Below, in pieces: positions 9,171-16,622 of a stretch of DNA of 49,861 nucleotides. The translations under genes were made by a program, and so were the position numbers. The notes below the pieces were generated by a model. It ran no database searches and was not told the DNA's origin. It saw nothing but the letters and a program-made list of their open reading frames with translations. Within the stretch, counting starts at the first letter, position 1. Each line of letters opens with the position of its first letter. The DNA comes from an uncultured Duncaniella sp. (GTDB lineage Bacteria > Bacteroidota > Bacteroidia > Bacteroidales > Muribaculaceae): the NCBI GenBank assembly GCA_910586305.1, contig CAJUGS010000023.1, positions 1 to 49,861 of the forward strand, given 5' to 3'.

Positions 9171-9710
9171 TTATTCAGCTGCGGGAGCTTCCTCGGCGGG
9201 AGCCTCTTCAGCGTGAGCTGCTGCTTCAGCCTCGGCTGCTGCTGCGGCGAGTTCGGCCTTCTTCTTGGCTACGGCCTCAGCCTTAGCCTGGTTCTTGGCC
9301 TGCTCTGCCTCAAGGCGAGCCTTGGCGTCAGATTCTTTCTTAGCGGCCATAGAAGCGTTGAACTTTTCAGTTGCCTGCTGCTTCTGGGCTTTCCATGCGT
9401 CGAAACGACGCTGTGCCTCGGCCTCGTCGAAGGCACCCTTCTTCACACCGCCCTGAAGGTGCTTCATCAGGAGCACACCCTCGTTGGAGAGAATAGTGCG
9501 AACGGTGTCGGTGGGCTGTGCGCCTACGTTGACCCAATACAAAGCACGCTCGAAGTTCAGTGTTACTGTAGCAGGATTAGTGTTCGGATTATAGGAACCT
9601 ATCCTTTCAATAAATCTACCATCTCGTGGTGCCCTGCTGTCGGCGATAACAATGGGATAGAACGCATAGTTCTTGCGACCATGACGTTGCAGTCTGATTT
9701 TTGTTGCCAT
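9171..9710 (-). CDS. rpsP: 30S ribosomal protein S16 with long C-terminal tail
   Basis: This 179-residue protein starts with a full S16 domain (residues 1-85: MATKIRLQRHGRKNYAFYPI, IERIGSYNP and the ALYWVNVGAQPTDTVR segment). S16 binds 16S rRNA in the 30S body. Beyond residue 85 there is a KGAFDEAEAQRRFDAWKAQK helix and then about 70 residues almost wholly of Ala, Glu and Lys, probably a charged helix. Most bacterial S16 proteins are about 80-90 residues; long tails are common in Bacteroidetes. It is alone on the minus strand with its own promoter and terminator, apart from the rimM/trmD/rplS neighbours seen in many other bacteria. Confidence 0.97.
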   Translation of the reverse strand: MATKIRLQRHGRKNYAFYPIVIADSRAPRDGRFIERIGSYNPNTNPATVTLNFERALYWVNVGAQPTDTVRTILSNEGVLLMKHLQGGVKKGAFDEAEAQRRFDAWKAQKQQATEKFNASMAAKKESDAKARLEAEQAKNQAKAEAVAKKKAELAAAAAEAEAAAHAEEAPAEEAPAAE

Positions 9711-9744
9711 TAATTAGTGTTTTGTATTGATTGAAATTCGTGTG

Positions 9745-9776
9745 CAAAGGTACGAAGTTTCTTCCAATCCGCCAAA
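9745..9776 (-). promoter_or_regulatory. Promoter of rpsP
   Basis: On the minus strand, TTTG (9776-9773), a 20-nt spacer and TACCTTTG (9752-9745) match the Bacteroidetes primary sigma consensus exactly. The ATG follows at 9710, giving a leader of roughly 28 nt. Confidence 0.88.
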
Positions 9777-9856
9777 CTTTGCAGAAGGATAAATTGCTAT
9801 AATATATAAGGTATAGATTATTGTAGTGTTAAAATAATGTTAAAACGGCGATATTG

Positions 9857-9888
9857 CTTGCGACATTGGAAATTTCGTCGTAACTTTG
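9857..9888 (+). promoter_or_regulatory. Promoter of the tRNA-Glu gene
   Basis: CTTG (9857-9860), a 20-nt spacer and TAACTTTG (9881-9888) form a near-perfect Bacteroidetes promoter, divergent from the rpsP promoter. The mature tRNA starts 44 nt after the -7 box. Confidence 0.8.
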
Positions 9889-9931
9889 CATCGCAAAACA
9901 AGGGAGGCCCCCTTGGGAAAGTAGAATGCAA

Positions 9932-10004
9932 GGCGATTTAGTGTAGAGGCCTAGCACGCCGCCCTCTCACGGCGGAAACCCGGGTTCGAATCCCGGATTC
10001 GCTA
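9932..10004 (+). tRNA. tRNA-Glu (anticodon CTC)
   Basis: A cloverleaf can be drawn: D stem GTGT/GCAC, anticodon stem CCGCC/GGCGG with loop CTCTCAC (anticodon CTC, reading GAG), a 4-nt variable loop, and T stem CCGGG/CCCGG with loop TTCGAAT. The acceptor stem GGCGATT/ATTCGCT contains one G-T pair and one T-T mismatch. CCA is not encoded. It stands alone with its own promoter and a strong terminator. Confidence 0.9.
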
Positions 10005-10008
10005 CACA

Positions 10009-10054
10009 AGCAGAAGAGAAAGTTTCAGTTTCGGAGCTTTCTCTTCTGCTTTTT
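10009..10054 (+). terminator. Intrinsic terminator of the tRNA gene
   Basis: A perfect 14-bp stem (10009-10022 AGCAGAAGAGAAAG with 10037-10050) is followed by TTTT. It begins 5 nt after the tRNA. Confidence 0.9.
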
Positions 10055-10085
10055 GTCTGTTTTAACTTTTATTTCCCGCAAGTGG

Positions 10086-10115
10086 TTTGTGTTTCGTGGA
10101 AAAAGTGTAATTTTG
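10086..10115 (+). promoter_or_regulatory. Promoter of the cyclophilin-ilvA operon
   Basis: TTTG (10086-10089), an 18-nt spacer and TAATTTTG (10108-10115); the start codon follows 22 nt later at 10138. Confidence 0.7.
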
Positions 10116-10137
10116 CTTGTCTAAAACTGATTTTATC

Positions 10138-10983
10138 ATGAAAAGACTTCTTGCTCTCTTCCTCCTATTATTTCAGATAGCAAACATCAATTCGCAAACC
10201 AACTGCAAAGATATGACACAACAGACTGAAAACAACGGAGATGTAAAGGTGCTCCTTCACACCTCCATGGGAGATGTCACCCTGCTTCTTTATGGCGACA
10301 CTCCGAGGCACACCGCCAATTTTGTGAAGCGTGTGAACACCGGAGACTATGACGGAGTGCTATTCCACCGTGTAATCAGTGATTTCATGATTCAGACCGG
10401 TGACCCTACGAGCAAGAACGCCCCTAAGGGCAAGATGCTTGGTGCCGGTGACTCGGGCGAGCAGATAGAGGCCGAGTTCCTGTTTCCCAAGTACTATCAC
10501 CATCGTGGAGCGATAGCCGCAGCCCGCCAGGGCGACAATGTGAATCCAGAGCGGAAGTCGTCTGGTTCGCAGTTCTATATTGTCACCGGGCGCAAGTTCT
10601 CGCCTGCTCAGATGGACCAGATGGAACACAAAGCCCAGATGCAGCACAAGCAGGAGGTCTTCGACCGTCTGTGCTCCGAGAACCGTGACAGCATCATGTC
10701 TCTGCGTCGCAACCGCGACCGCGAGGGACTCCAGGCTCTTCAGGAGAAGCTCGTCAAGGAGACCGAGGAGCTCACAGCGTCAGCCCCGGTGATCTATACG
10801 CCCGAGATGCGCGAGGCCTATGTCAATATGGGAGGTGCTCCCCACCTTGACGGCCAGTATACAGTGTATGGCCGTGTCATAGACGGCATGGACGTTGTCG
10901 ACAAGATAGAGAAGGCGGAGACCGATGCAAACGACCGCCCTGTTGAAGACATAAAGATTATTTCAGCCAAAGTGATAGAATGA
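10138..10983 (+). CDS. Exported cyclophilin-type peptidyl-prolyl isomerase
   Basis: A 281-residue cyclophilin that should speed proline isomerisation during folding of exported proteins. A hydrophobic signal sequence fills residues 1-20. The cyclophilin domain begins near residue 36 (VKVLLHTSMGDVTLLLYGDTP) and includes FHRVISDFMIQTGDP and the GSQFYIVTG strand; it is split by a charged helical insert of about 65 residues before the final YGRVIDGMDVVDKI segment, as in other Bacteroidetes members. The open frame runs back to a TTG at 10117, only one nt past the -7 box, so the ATG at 10138 is used. Its stop overlaps the ilvA start as ATGA, indicating translational coupling. Periplasmic location is inferred. 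Confidence 0.93.
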   Translation: MKRLLALFLLLFQIANINSQTNCKDMTQQTENNGDVKVLLHTSMGDVTLLLYGDTPRHTANFVKRVNTGDYDGVLFHRVISDFMIQTGDPTSKNAPKGKMLGAGDSGEQIEAEFLFPKYYHHRGAIAAARQGDNVNPERKSSGSQFYIVTGRKFSPAQMDQMEHKAQMQHKQEVFDRLCSENRDSIMSLRRNRDREGLQALQEKLVKETEELTASAPVIYTPEMREAYVNMGGAPHLDGQYTVYGRVIDGMDVVDKIEKAETDANDRPVEDIKIISAKVIE

Positions 10984-12194
10984 TTATGGAAGAGGACAAA
11001 CTCGAAATAGCCGAGGTGTATCGCGCCGCCCGTGTGTTGCGCGACGTGGCACGTCATCCGCGTCTCATAGGACCAACCAAGCTCAATCCCGGAGCAGAAA
11101 TATATCTCAAACCCGAAAATCTCCAGCACACAGGGGCTTTCAAGCTCAGAGGTGCCTACTACAAGATCTCTCAGCTTACTCCCGATGAGCGTGCCAAGGG
11201 GGTTATAGCCTGTTCGGCCGGAAACCATGCCCAGGGTGTGGCTCTTGCCGCCACGGCCAACGGTATCAAGTCGCTCATATGCCTGCCTGCCGGAGCGCCT
11301 ATCTCGAAAATCGAGGCTACTAAGCGTCTTGGCGCTGAGGTGTGTCTCGTGCCCGGTGTCTACGACGATGCCTACGAGAAGGCTCTCGAGCTACGCGATC
11401 AGTATGGCTACACATTCATCCATCCCTTCGACGACCTCAAGGTGATAGCCGGACAGGGCACCATCGCGCTTGAGATTCTCGAGGAGATGCCTGATGTCGA
11501 GGCTGTCATTGTGCCTATCGGCGGAGGTGGTCTGATAGCCGGAATAGCATTTGCCCTCAAGCAGCTCAAGCCCGACGTTAAGGTCTATGGTGTTCAGGCC
11601 GACGGTGCGCCGTCGATGTTTGTTTCGGTCCGCGACGGCAAGCGTGAACACCTTCAGTCTGTGTCAACCATTGCCGACGGTATAGCCGTGAAAGAGCCGG
11701 GCAACAACACGTTTGAGTTCTGTTCGCGTTATGTCGACGACATAGTCACTGTGAGCGAAGACGAGATTGCTGCGGCCATACTTGCTCTCATCGAGCAGCA
11801 GAAGCTCGTGGCCGAGGGCGCAGGTGCGGTGTCGGTGGCTGCGGCCATGTTTGACAAAGTGCCGGTGGCCGGCAAGAAGACAGTGTGTGTGGTGTCTGGC
11901 GGCAATATTGACGTCACCATACTCAACCGTGTCATAACCCGTGGACTTGTGAAGAGCGGACGCAACTGCACCTTCAAGCTCGATGTGGGCGACAAGCCCG
12001 GCCAGCTCTCCGAGATATGCAGCATATTTGGCAACAACGGTGCCAACATCATCTCTGTGACACACGAACGCAATTCCGACGCAACCTCCATTAACGGCTG
12101 TATACTGCGCATCGAGGTTGAAACACGCAACAACGATCACATTGCCCAGATCAAGGCGGCTCTCGCCGAGGCCGGACATCATGTGGTGCAGTAA
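10980..12194 (+). CDS. ilvA: Threonine ammonia-lyase (threonine dehydratase)
   Basis: A 404-residue PLP enzyme that turns threonine into 2-oxobutanoate and ammonia, the first step towards isoleucine. The PLP lysine is Lys55 in TGAFKLRGA, and the phosphate-binding glycine loop is PIGGGGLIAG near residue 180. A C-terminal ACT-like domain (about 325-404, starting LDVGDKPGQLSEI) marks the short, single-ACT form rather than the 500-residue enzyme with two such domains. The start ATG overlaps the upstream stop by 4 nt; a second ATG at 10986 is possible. It lies between the cyclophilin and SPOR-lipoprotein genes, an odd mix of functions in one transcript. Confidence 0.95.
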   Translation: MIMEEDKLEIAEVYRAARVLRDVARHPRLIGPTKLNPGAEIYLKPENLQHTGAFKLRGAYYKISQLTPDERAKGVIACSAGNHAQGVALAATANGIKSLICLPAGAPISKIEATKRLGAEVCLVPGVYDDAYEKALELRDQYGYTFIHPFDDLKVIAGQGTIALEILEEMPDVEAVIVPIGGGGLIAGIAFALKQLKPDVKVYGVQADGAPSMFVSVRDGKREHLQSVSTIADGIAVKEPGNNTFEFCSRYVDDIVTVSEDEIAAAILALIEQQKLVAEGAGAVSVAAAMFDKVPVAGKKTVCVVSGGNIDVTILNRVITRGLVKSGRNCTFKLDVGDKPGQLSEICSIFGNNGANIISVTHERNSDATSINGCILRIEVETRNNDHIAQIKAALAEAGHHVVQ

Positions 12195-12212
12195 AAGCAC
12201 ACTCTCTCTGTC

Positions 12213-12743
12213 ATGAAAGGAAAAAGAATACTTCCCCTCTCGGCTATGGCCTTTCTTTGTGCCTGCTCGCTATTTACAGGGTGCAAGACCACTGAGGCCA
12301 ACTACAGACAGGCCTATGAGGCTGCCGTGACCCATCGCGAGGAATCGACCGGTCTCGATTCGACTATCTACTCGCGTATCCGCAACAGTGCTCGCACATC
12401 GTGTCTCGTGGTCGGGGCCGATTCTCTGCCTGTGCGCACCGAGTATATCGGAATCACCAAGGACGGTGGTCTCGAAAAGAATGATCTGCGACGCTACAGC
12501 GTGGTGGTGGGGCAGTTCAAGCAGATATTCAACGCACGCCAGATGCGTGAGCGCCTTGTGGGCTCGGGCTATACCGGGACTTTCATAGTCCAGACCCGCG
12601 AGCCCCTCTATTATGTAGCCGTGGCCACATCCGACACCCCTGCCGATATTCTTGCCGAGTGGAAGCGGGTGACGACCGACGATGGCCTTGTGCTGCGTGC
12701 CCCTCTTCCGTTTGTGCTCGTCCCGGCCCATCTCGCACGTTAA
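12213..12743 (+). CDS. SPOR-like domain lipoprotein
   Basis: A 176-residue lipoprotein with lipidated Cys24 (LFTGC). After a linker rich in charged and small residues, the segment from about 94 (RYSVVVGQFKQIFNARQMRE) to 155 has the beta-alpha pattern of a SPOR domain, which binds denuded glycan strands of peptidoglycan at division sites. Such small lipoproteins are common in Bacteroidales. It follows ilvA by 18 nt and is probably the last gene of that operon, because a strong promoter for the next gene begins right after its stop codon. The domain call rests on pattern, not on an alignment. Confidence 0.72.
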   Translation: MKGKRILPLSAMAFLCACSLFTGCKTTEANYRQAYEAAVTHREESTGLDSTIYSRIRNSARTSCLVVGADSLPVRTEYIGITKDGGLEKNDLRRYSVVVGQFKQIFNARQMRERLVGSGYTGTFIVQTREPLYYVAVATSDTPADILAEWKRVTTDDGLVLRAPLPFVLVPAHLAR

Positions 12744-12745
12744 AA

Positions 12746-12777
12746 TTTGCTGTTTCCTTGAAAAATTGCTAACTTTG
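12746..12777 (+). promoter_or_regulatory. Promoter of the rseC-rnfB-rnfC operon
   Basis: TTTG (12746-12749), exactly 20 nt, then TAACTTTG (12770-12777). It starts 2 nt after the preceding stop codon and leaves only about 15 nt to the ATG at 12793. Confidence 0.88.
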
Positions 12778-12792
12778 CGGGAGCTTTTTACC

Positions 12793-13218
12793 ATGAAGAA
12801 AGAAGATGTAACACATAAGGGTGTAATCACCGGAATCACTGCAAATGTACTGACAATACGCACCGAGGATGAATGTCGGTGTGACGGTTGCGCGGTGATG
12901 GCTCTTTGTAACAAGGACTCGTCCGACAGTCACGAGACTCTGTCTATCAACGTCGGCGATACCTCGTGTTACAGCGTGGGGGAGAGGGTAGAGGTGACAG
13001 CCTCGCCGTCGTCCACCCTTCTTGCCACATGGTGGGCTCTTGTCCTCCCCACGCTTGTATTCATAGGAGTGATTCTCGGCGTGAGGTTTGGGTGGCCCGA
13101 GAGCGGCGCGTGGTCCATACTTGCCGGCTTTGTGGCTCTCGGAGTCTACGACCTGTTTCTCTACCTGTTCCGCAAGCGTATAGCGTCGCGGGTGGTGTGG
13201 AAAGTCAGGCCGATGTAA
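12793..13218 (+). CDS. RseC/MucC-family membrane protein
   Basis: A 141-residue protein of the SoxR-reducing/RseC family. A Cys-rich N-terminal part (Cys28, Cys30, Cys33 and Cys39 in ECRCDGCAVMALC) is followed by two membrane segments (about 76-96 and 100-122) and a basic tail. Relatives are linked to Rnf-type electron transport complexes and this gene sits directly before rnfB (39-nt gap). Its biochemical role here is unproven; it may help assemble or tune Rnf. The open frame continues upstream into the promoter, so the ATG at 12793 is chosen. Confidence 0.87.
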   Translation: MKKEDVTHKGVITGITANVLTIRTEDECRCDGCAVMALCNKDSSDSHETLSINVGDTSCYSVGERVEVTASPSSTLLATWWALVLPTLVFIGVILGVRFGWPESGAWSILAGFVALGVYDLFLYLFRKRIASRVVWKVRPM

Positions 13219-13257
13219 CCCAGACAGAAGTGCAAATCATAATTCTCACATAATGCC

Positions 13258-14121
13258 ATGAATGTAATTTTGTTATCCATCATTGTCCTCGGGACTATCG
13301 GAATTGTTGGCGCAGCCGTGCTCTATGTAGTGGCCCGCCGTTTCCACGTCCAGGAGGATCCCCGCATCGATGAGGTAGAGGCTTTGCTTCCCGGCGCCAA
13401 CTGTGGCGGTTGTGGACGCAGCGGATGTCGCGACTTCGCGGTGGCGTGTGTCAACGCCGATACTCTCGACGGTCTTTCCTGCCCGTCGTCGAGCGCGGAG
13501 ACACTTAAGAAAATCGGAGAGATTGTCGGGCTGGCAGCAGCCGTCGCCAAACCTAAGATTGCCGTGATCAAGTGTAACGGCACCTGCGACCTTCGTCCGT
13601 CGATGGCCCGCTTTGAGGGAGCTCCTTCCTGTGCGGTGCTTTCGTCGCTTGGCACGGGTGAATCTCCCTGTCCAAACGGCTGTCTCGGCTGCGGCGACTG
13701 TGTGGCAGCCTGTCCCTATGGTGCCATGCGCATGAACCGTGAGACAGGGCTTCCCGAAGTTGTCGAGGACAAGTGTGTGGGCTGTGGTGTCTGCGTCAAG
13801 TCTTGTCCGCGTTCCATCATTGAGCTTCGCAATAAGGGCCCGCGTGGAATGAGGGTCTATGTGGCCTGCTCGAACAAAGAGAAGGGCGCACAGGCCATGA
13901 AGGAGTGCAAGGCTGCTTGTATCGGATGTTCGAAATGCGTCAAGGTCTGCACCCACGATGCCATCTCGGTCAGCTCCAACCTCTCTTATATCGACTTTGA
14001 GAAGTGCAAGCTGTGCCGCAAGTGTGTCGATGTGTGTCCCACTCACGCCATCCATGCCGTCAACTTCCCTGTGAAGAAAGCCGAGCCCGAGGCTGTGAAG
14101 GCCGAAGCGATCGATGCCTAA
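13258..14121 (+). CDS. rnfB: Rnf complex ferredoxin subunit RnfB
   Basis: A 287-residue iron-sulfur subunit of the Rnf (ferredoxin:NAD oxidoreductase, ion-pumping) complex. One N-terminal membrane helix (residues 4-26) anchors it; a domain with the GANCGGCGRSGCRDF Cys motif follows (about 45-85). Four CxxCxxCxxxC-type clusters come next: CLGCGDCVAACP, CVGCGVCVKSCP, CIGCSKCVKVC and CKLCRKCVDVCP. This is the multi-ferredoxin form seen in Bacteroidetes. It lies 27 nt before rnfC. In most relatives rnfD, rnfG, rnfE and rnfA follow rnfC; here they do not, so this subunit either works with products encoded elsewhere or has another partner. Confidence 0.95.
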   Translation: MNVILLSIIVLGTIGIVGAAVLYVVARRFHVQEDPRIDEVEALLPGANCGGCGRSGCRDFAVACVNADTLDGLSCPSSSAETLKKIGEIVGLAAAVAKPKIAVIKCNGTCDLRPSMARFEGAPSCAVLSSLGTGESPCPNGCLGCGDCVAACPYGAMRMNRETGLPEVVEDKCVGCGVCVKSCPRSIIELRNKGPRGMRVYVACSNKEKGAQAMKECKAACIGCSKCVKVCTHDAISVSSNLSYIDFEKCKLCRKCVDVCPTHAIHAVNFPVKKAEPEAVKAEAIDA

Positions 14122-14148
14122 GTCACCACTCTAACACTCAAACAATCC

Positions 14149-15492
14149 ATGAAACTGCATACATTCAAAACAGGCGGTGTCCATCCCGCCGAAAACAAGA
14201 TAGCTGCCGGGAAGCCTATCGTCACACTCCCCTTGCCGGAGGAGGTGGTGCTCCCCGTGGCACAGCACATCGGCGCCCCGGCCAAGCCTATTGTCAAAAA
14301 AGGTGACAAGGTGAAGCGTGGCGACCGTGTGGCCGAGGCCGGAGGCTTTGTGTCGGCCCATATTCACACACCCATATCGGGCACCGTGGTCAAGGTAGAC
14401 GTAGCCCGCACTCCCCAGGGAATGCCCGTGGAGGCCATATACATAAAGAGCGACGAGGACGACCGCAAGGCCGATGCCGAGGCCATCGAGGCTGCCCGCA
14501 CTCCATTGCGCTCTGAGGCCGAAGTGGCAGCGCTTGACGCAAAGGCCATTATTGAAATGGTCAAGGAGGCCGGTATAGTGGGTCTCGGCGGAGCCACATT
14601 CCCCACCCATGTCAAACTGTCTCCTCCTCCCGGTTCAAAGGCCGATCTCGTAATCATCAACGCCGTGGAGTGTGAGCCGTGTCTGTCGTGCGACGATATG
14701 CTCATGCGCGAGAACGCTGCCGACATAGTCAAGGGCGTAAGGCTTCTGATGAAGGCCGCCGGTGTCGATCGTGGTGTTATAGCTATCGAAAACAACAAGC
14801 CCGAGGCTATTGCCGCCATGACAGAGGCCGTGGCTCAGGTGGGCGGACTTGAGGTGATGGCCATGAAGGTGAAGTATCCCCAGGGTGGTGAGAAGCAGCT
14901 CATCGAGGCTGTCACCGGAAAAGAGGTCCCCTCGGGCGCTCTCCCCATTGCCACCGGTGCCATTGTGCAGAATGTGGCTACAGCCTATGCCGTATACCGT
15001 GCCGTCTATCATGGCGAGCCTGTGCTCGACCGTGTGCTGACTCTCCACGACGGCAAGGAGGGCAAGAATCTCCGCGTGGCCATCGGCACCATCCTCGCCG
15101 ATATAGTTGATACCGACGACTATGAAAAGATAATACTCGGTGGTCCTATGATGGGACGCACCGCATCCACTCTCGTGACTCCCATGATCAAGGGCACATC
15201 CGGTATACTGCTTGACAAGAAGTATGCCCACCGCCGTCCCATGGATCCCTGTATCCGCTGCGGTGCCTGTGTCACTGCTTGTCCCATGGGGCTTGAGCCG
15301 TTCCTGCTCAGCACTCTGTCACGACTCAAGGAATATGACGAGGCGGAGAATGAGAAGATCGCCAACTGCATCGAGTGTGGCTCGTGCAGCTACGCGTGTC
15401 CCGCCTCCCGTCCGATTCTCGACTTCATCCGTGTCGGCAAGGGCAAGGTGATGGCAGCCATGCGCGCCCGTGCGGCCGCAGCCAAGTCATAA
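14149..15492 (+). CDS. rnfC: Rnf complex NADH-binding subunit RnfC
   Basis: A 447-residue RnfC, the NADH/flavin side of the Rnf complex. The N-terminal barrel-sandwich part (FKTGGVHPAENK, then GDKVKRGDRVAEAGGFVSA) leads to the Complex-I 51-kDa-like core with GLGGATFPTHVKL and NAVECEPCLSCDD. The C-terminal end carries two 4Fe-4S motifs, CIRCGACVTACP and CIECGSCSYACP. Length is normal and no frame damage is seen. It is the last gene of the transcript: a strong terminator starts 59 nt after the stop and no rnfD follows. Confidence 0.95.
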   Translation: MKLHTFKTGGVHPAENKIAAGKPIVTLPLPEEVVLPVAQHIGAPAKPIVKKGDKVKRGDRVAEAGGFVSAHIHTPISGTVVKVDVARTPQGMPVEAIYIKSDEDDRKADAEAIEAARTPLRSEAEVAALDAKAIIEMVKEAGIVGLGGATFPTHVKLSPPPGSKADLVIINAVECEPCLSCDDMLMRENAADIVKGVRLLMKAAGVDRGVIAIENNKPEAIAAMTEAVAQVGGLEVMAMKVKYPQGGEKQLIEAVTGKEVPSGALPIATGAIVQNVATAYAVYRAVYHGEPVLDRVLTLHDGKEGKNLRVAIGTILADIVDTDDYEKIILGGPMMGRTASTLVTPMIKGTSGILLDKKYAHRRPMDPCIRCGACVTACPMGLEPFLLSTLSRLKEYDEAENEKIANCIECGSCSYACPASRPILDFIRVGKGKVMAAMRARAAAAKS

Positions 15493-15550
15493 GGTCGGAT
15501 ATACCCCCATACAGTTTCTGAGAGACATACAATCTTAGTATATAGGGCAG

Positions 15551-15590
15551 GCTCCCCGTTCGGTGTGCATCGAGCGGGGAGCTGTTTTTT
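15551..15590 (+). terminator. Intrinsic terminator after rnfC
   Basis: A 12-bp stem (15551-15562 GCTCCCCGTTCG with 15571-15582, one G-T pair) with an 8-nt loop is followed by TGTTTTTT. It marks the natural end of this partial rnf operon. Confidence 0.92.
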
Positions 15591-15880
15591 ATAAAAAATA
15601 ACGGTTGACTACTCCAGGCGTTTTGATACGGTTTTGTTATTTTATTGATTGAATTTGTTAACAATCAGATTACAATAATGGTGATTTGTAACATTTTTGT
15701 AATAAAGATGTAACTCGCTATGTATTTGATAATAAGTTAAATAGTATGAGTGTTTTAATAAAATTGACTAACATAAGACTTTTTTATACTATAAAATATT
15801 GACAAGAAGTTTAAAGTGCGTAATTTTGAAGTGTCAGAACGACAAACACCATTTCGATAATCCATTTAATTCTACAAATT
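15591..15880 (+). other. AT-rich intergenic stretch before the ECF sigma gene
   Basis: The rnfC-sigma gap is 388 bp. After the terminator it is very AT-rich with many short T and A runs. Apart from the sigma gene promoter at its right end I see no gene, no remnant of rnfD and no clear operator. Confidence 0.6.
15798..15828 (+). promoter_or_regulatory. Promoter of the ECF sigma gene
   Basis: ATTG (15798-15801), a 19-nt spacer and TAATTTTG (15821-15828). The leader to the ATG at 15881 is about 50 nt. It looks like a housekeeping promoter, not an ECF autoregulated one. Confidence 0.7.
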
Positions 15881-16384
15881 ATGGCATCAAACGAATTTCA
15901 GAACAAACTGATGGGGCTCCAGGACAATCTCCTGAACTTCGCCCTCATGCTCACATCCAATCGTGACAATGCCTATGACCTGCTTCAGGACACCACCCTC
16001 AAGGCGCTGTCTAACGAGGGAAAATATGTAGAGAACACCAATTTCAAGGGATGGGTTTTCACCATCATGCGCAACATCTTCATCAACAACTACCGTCGCG
16101 TGACCCGCAACGCCACTGTTGTTGACCAGACTGAGGATCTCTACCACCTGAATCTTTCGCAGGACTCGGGCTTGGACTCCCCCGAAGGTTCTATAGCTGC
16201 TGCAGAAATCACCGAGGCAATTAACTCTTTTTCCGACGAGTATCGTATACCGTTCTCAATGCACGTGGCCGGTTACAAGTACAACGAGATAGCCGAGAAG
16301 ATGAATCTTCCGCTCGGAACCATAAAGAGCCGTATTTTCTTTGCCCGTAAAAAACTTCAGAGCCAGTTTGCCGACTATCGTTAA
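15881..16384 (+). CDS. ECF-type RNA polymerase sigma factor
   Basis: A 167-residue sigma-70 family factor with only regions 2 and 4. Region 2 spans about 10-80 (DNAYDLLQDTTLKAL, then FKGWVFTIMRNIFINNYRR); region 4 spans about 105-160 with the helix-turn-helix YNEIAEKMNLPLGTIKSRIFFARKKL. It directs RNA polymerase to an alternative promoter set, unknown here. No anti-sigma gene adjoins it: the transcript ends in a terminator just downstream and the next gene is on the other strand. The primary-sigma-type promoter argues for steady expression. Confidence 0.93.
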   Translation: MASNEFQNKLMGLQDNLLNFALMLTSNRDNAYDLLQDTTLKALSNEGKYVENTNFKGWVFTIMRNIFINNYRRVTRNATVVDQTEDLYHLNLSQDSGLDSPEGSIAAAEITEAINSFSDEYRIPFSMHVAGYKYNEIAEKMNLPLGTIKSRIFFARKKLQSQFADYR

Positions 16385-16477
16385 GGCATTCTCTGCTCGG
16401 CATTATTTCAGCGATAAAAACACACAAGGATTATGAGTCATGCTCATTCTCCTCTCTTCTCTTGAGTTATACTTGTG

Positions 16478-16524
16478 CTCCCCCGGTCTGTCTCATCAAT
16501 CGGCAGGTCCGGGGGAGTTCTTTT
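16478..16524 (+). terminator. Intrinsic terminator after the ECF sigma gene
   Basis: A 9-bp GC-rich stem (16478-16486 CTCCCCCGG with 16509-16517) is followed by TTCTTTT. It is 94 nt after the sigma stop codon. Confidence 0.8.
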
Positions 16525-16551
16525 GTGTGCGGGATATTGCGTGTGCATACG

Positions 16552-16598
16552 ACACCGCCGGCAAAATGATATCCGAGTCATTCTGCCGGCGGCGGTGT
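16552..16598 (-). terminator. Imperfect hairpin downstream of the OmpH-like gene
   Basis: An imperfect stem pairs ACACCG-CCGGCAAAATGA with its complement ending at 16598 (a 3-nt bulge and one mismatch). It begins 25 nt past the minus-strand gene end; no T-run follows, so function as a terminator is only likely. Confidence 0.5.
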
Positions 16599-16622
16599 GT
16601 GTTGTAGGTGAATGCGGTCTGT

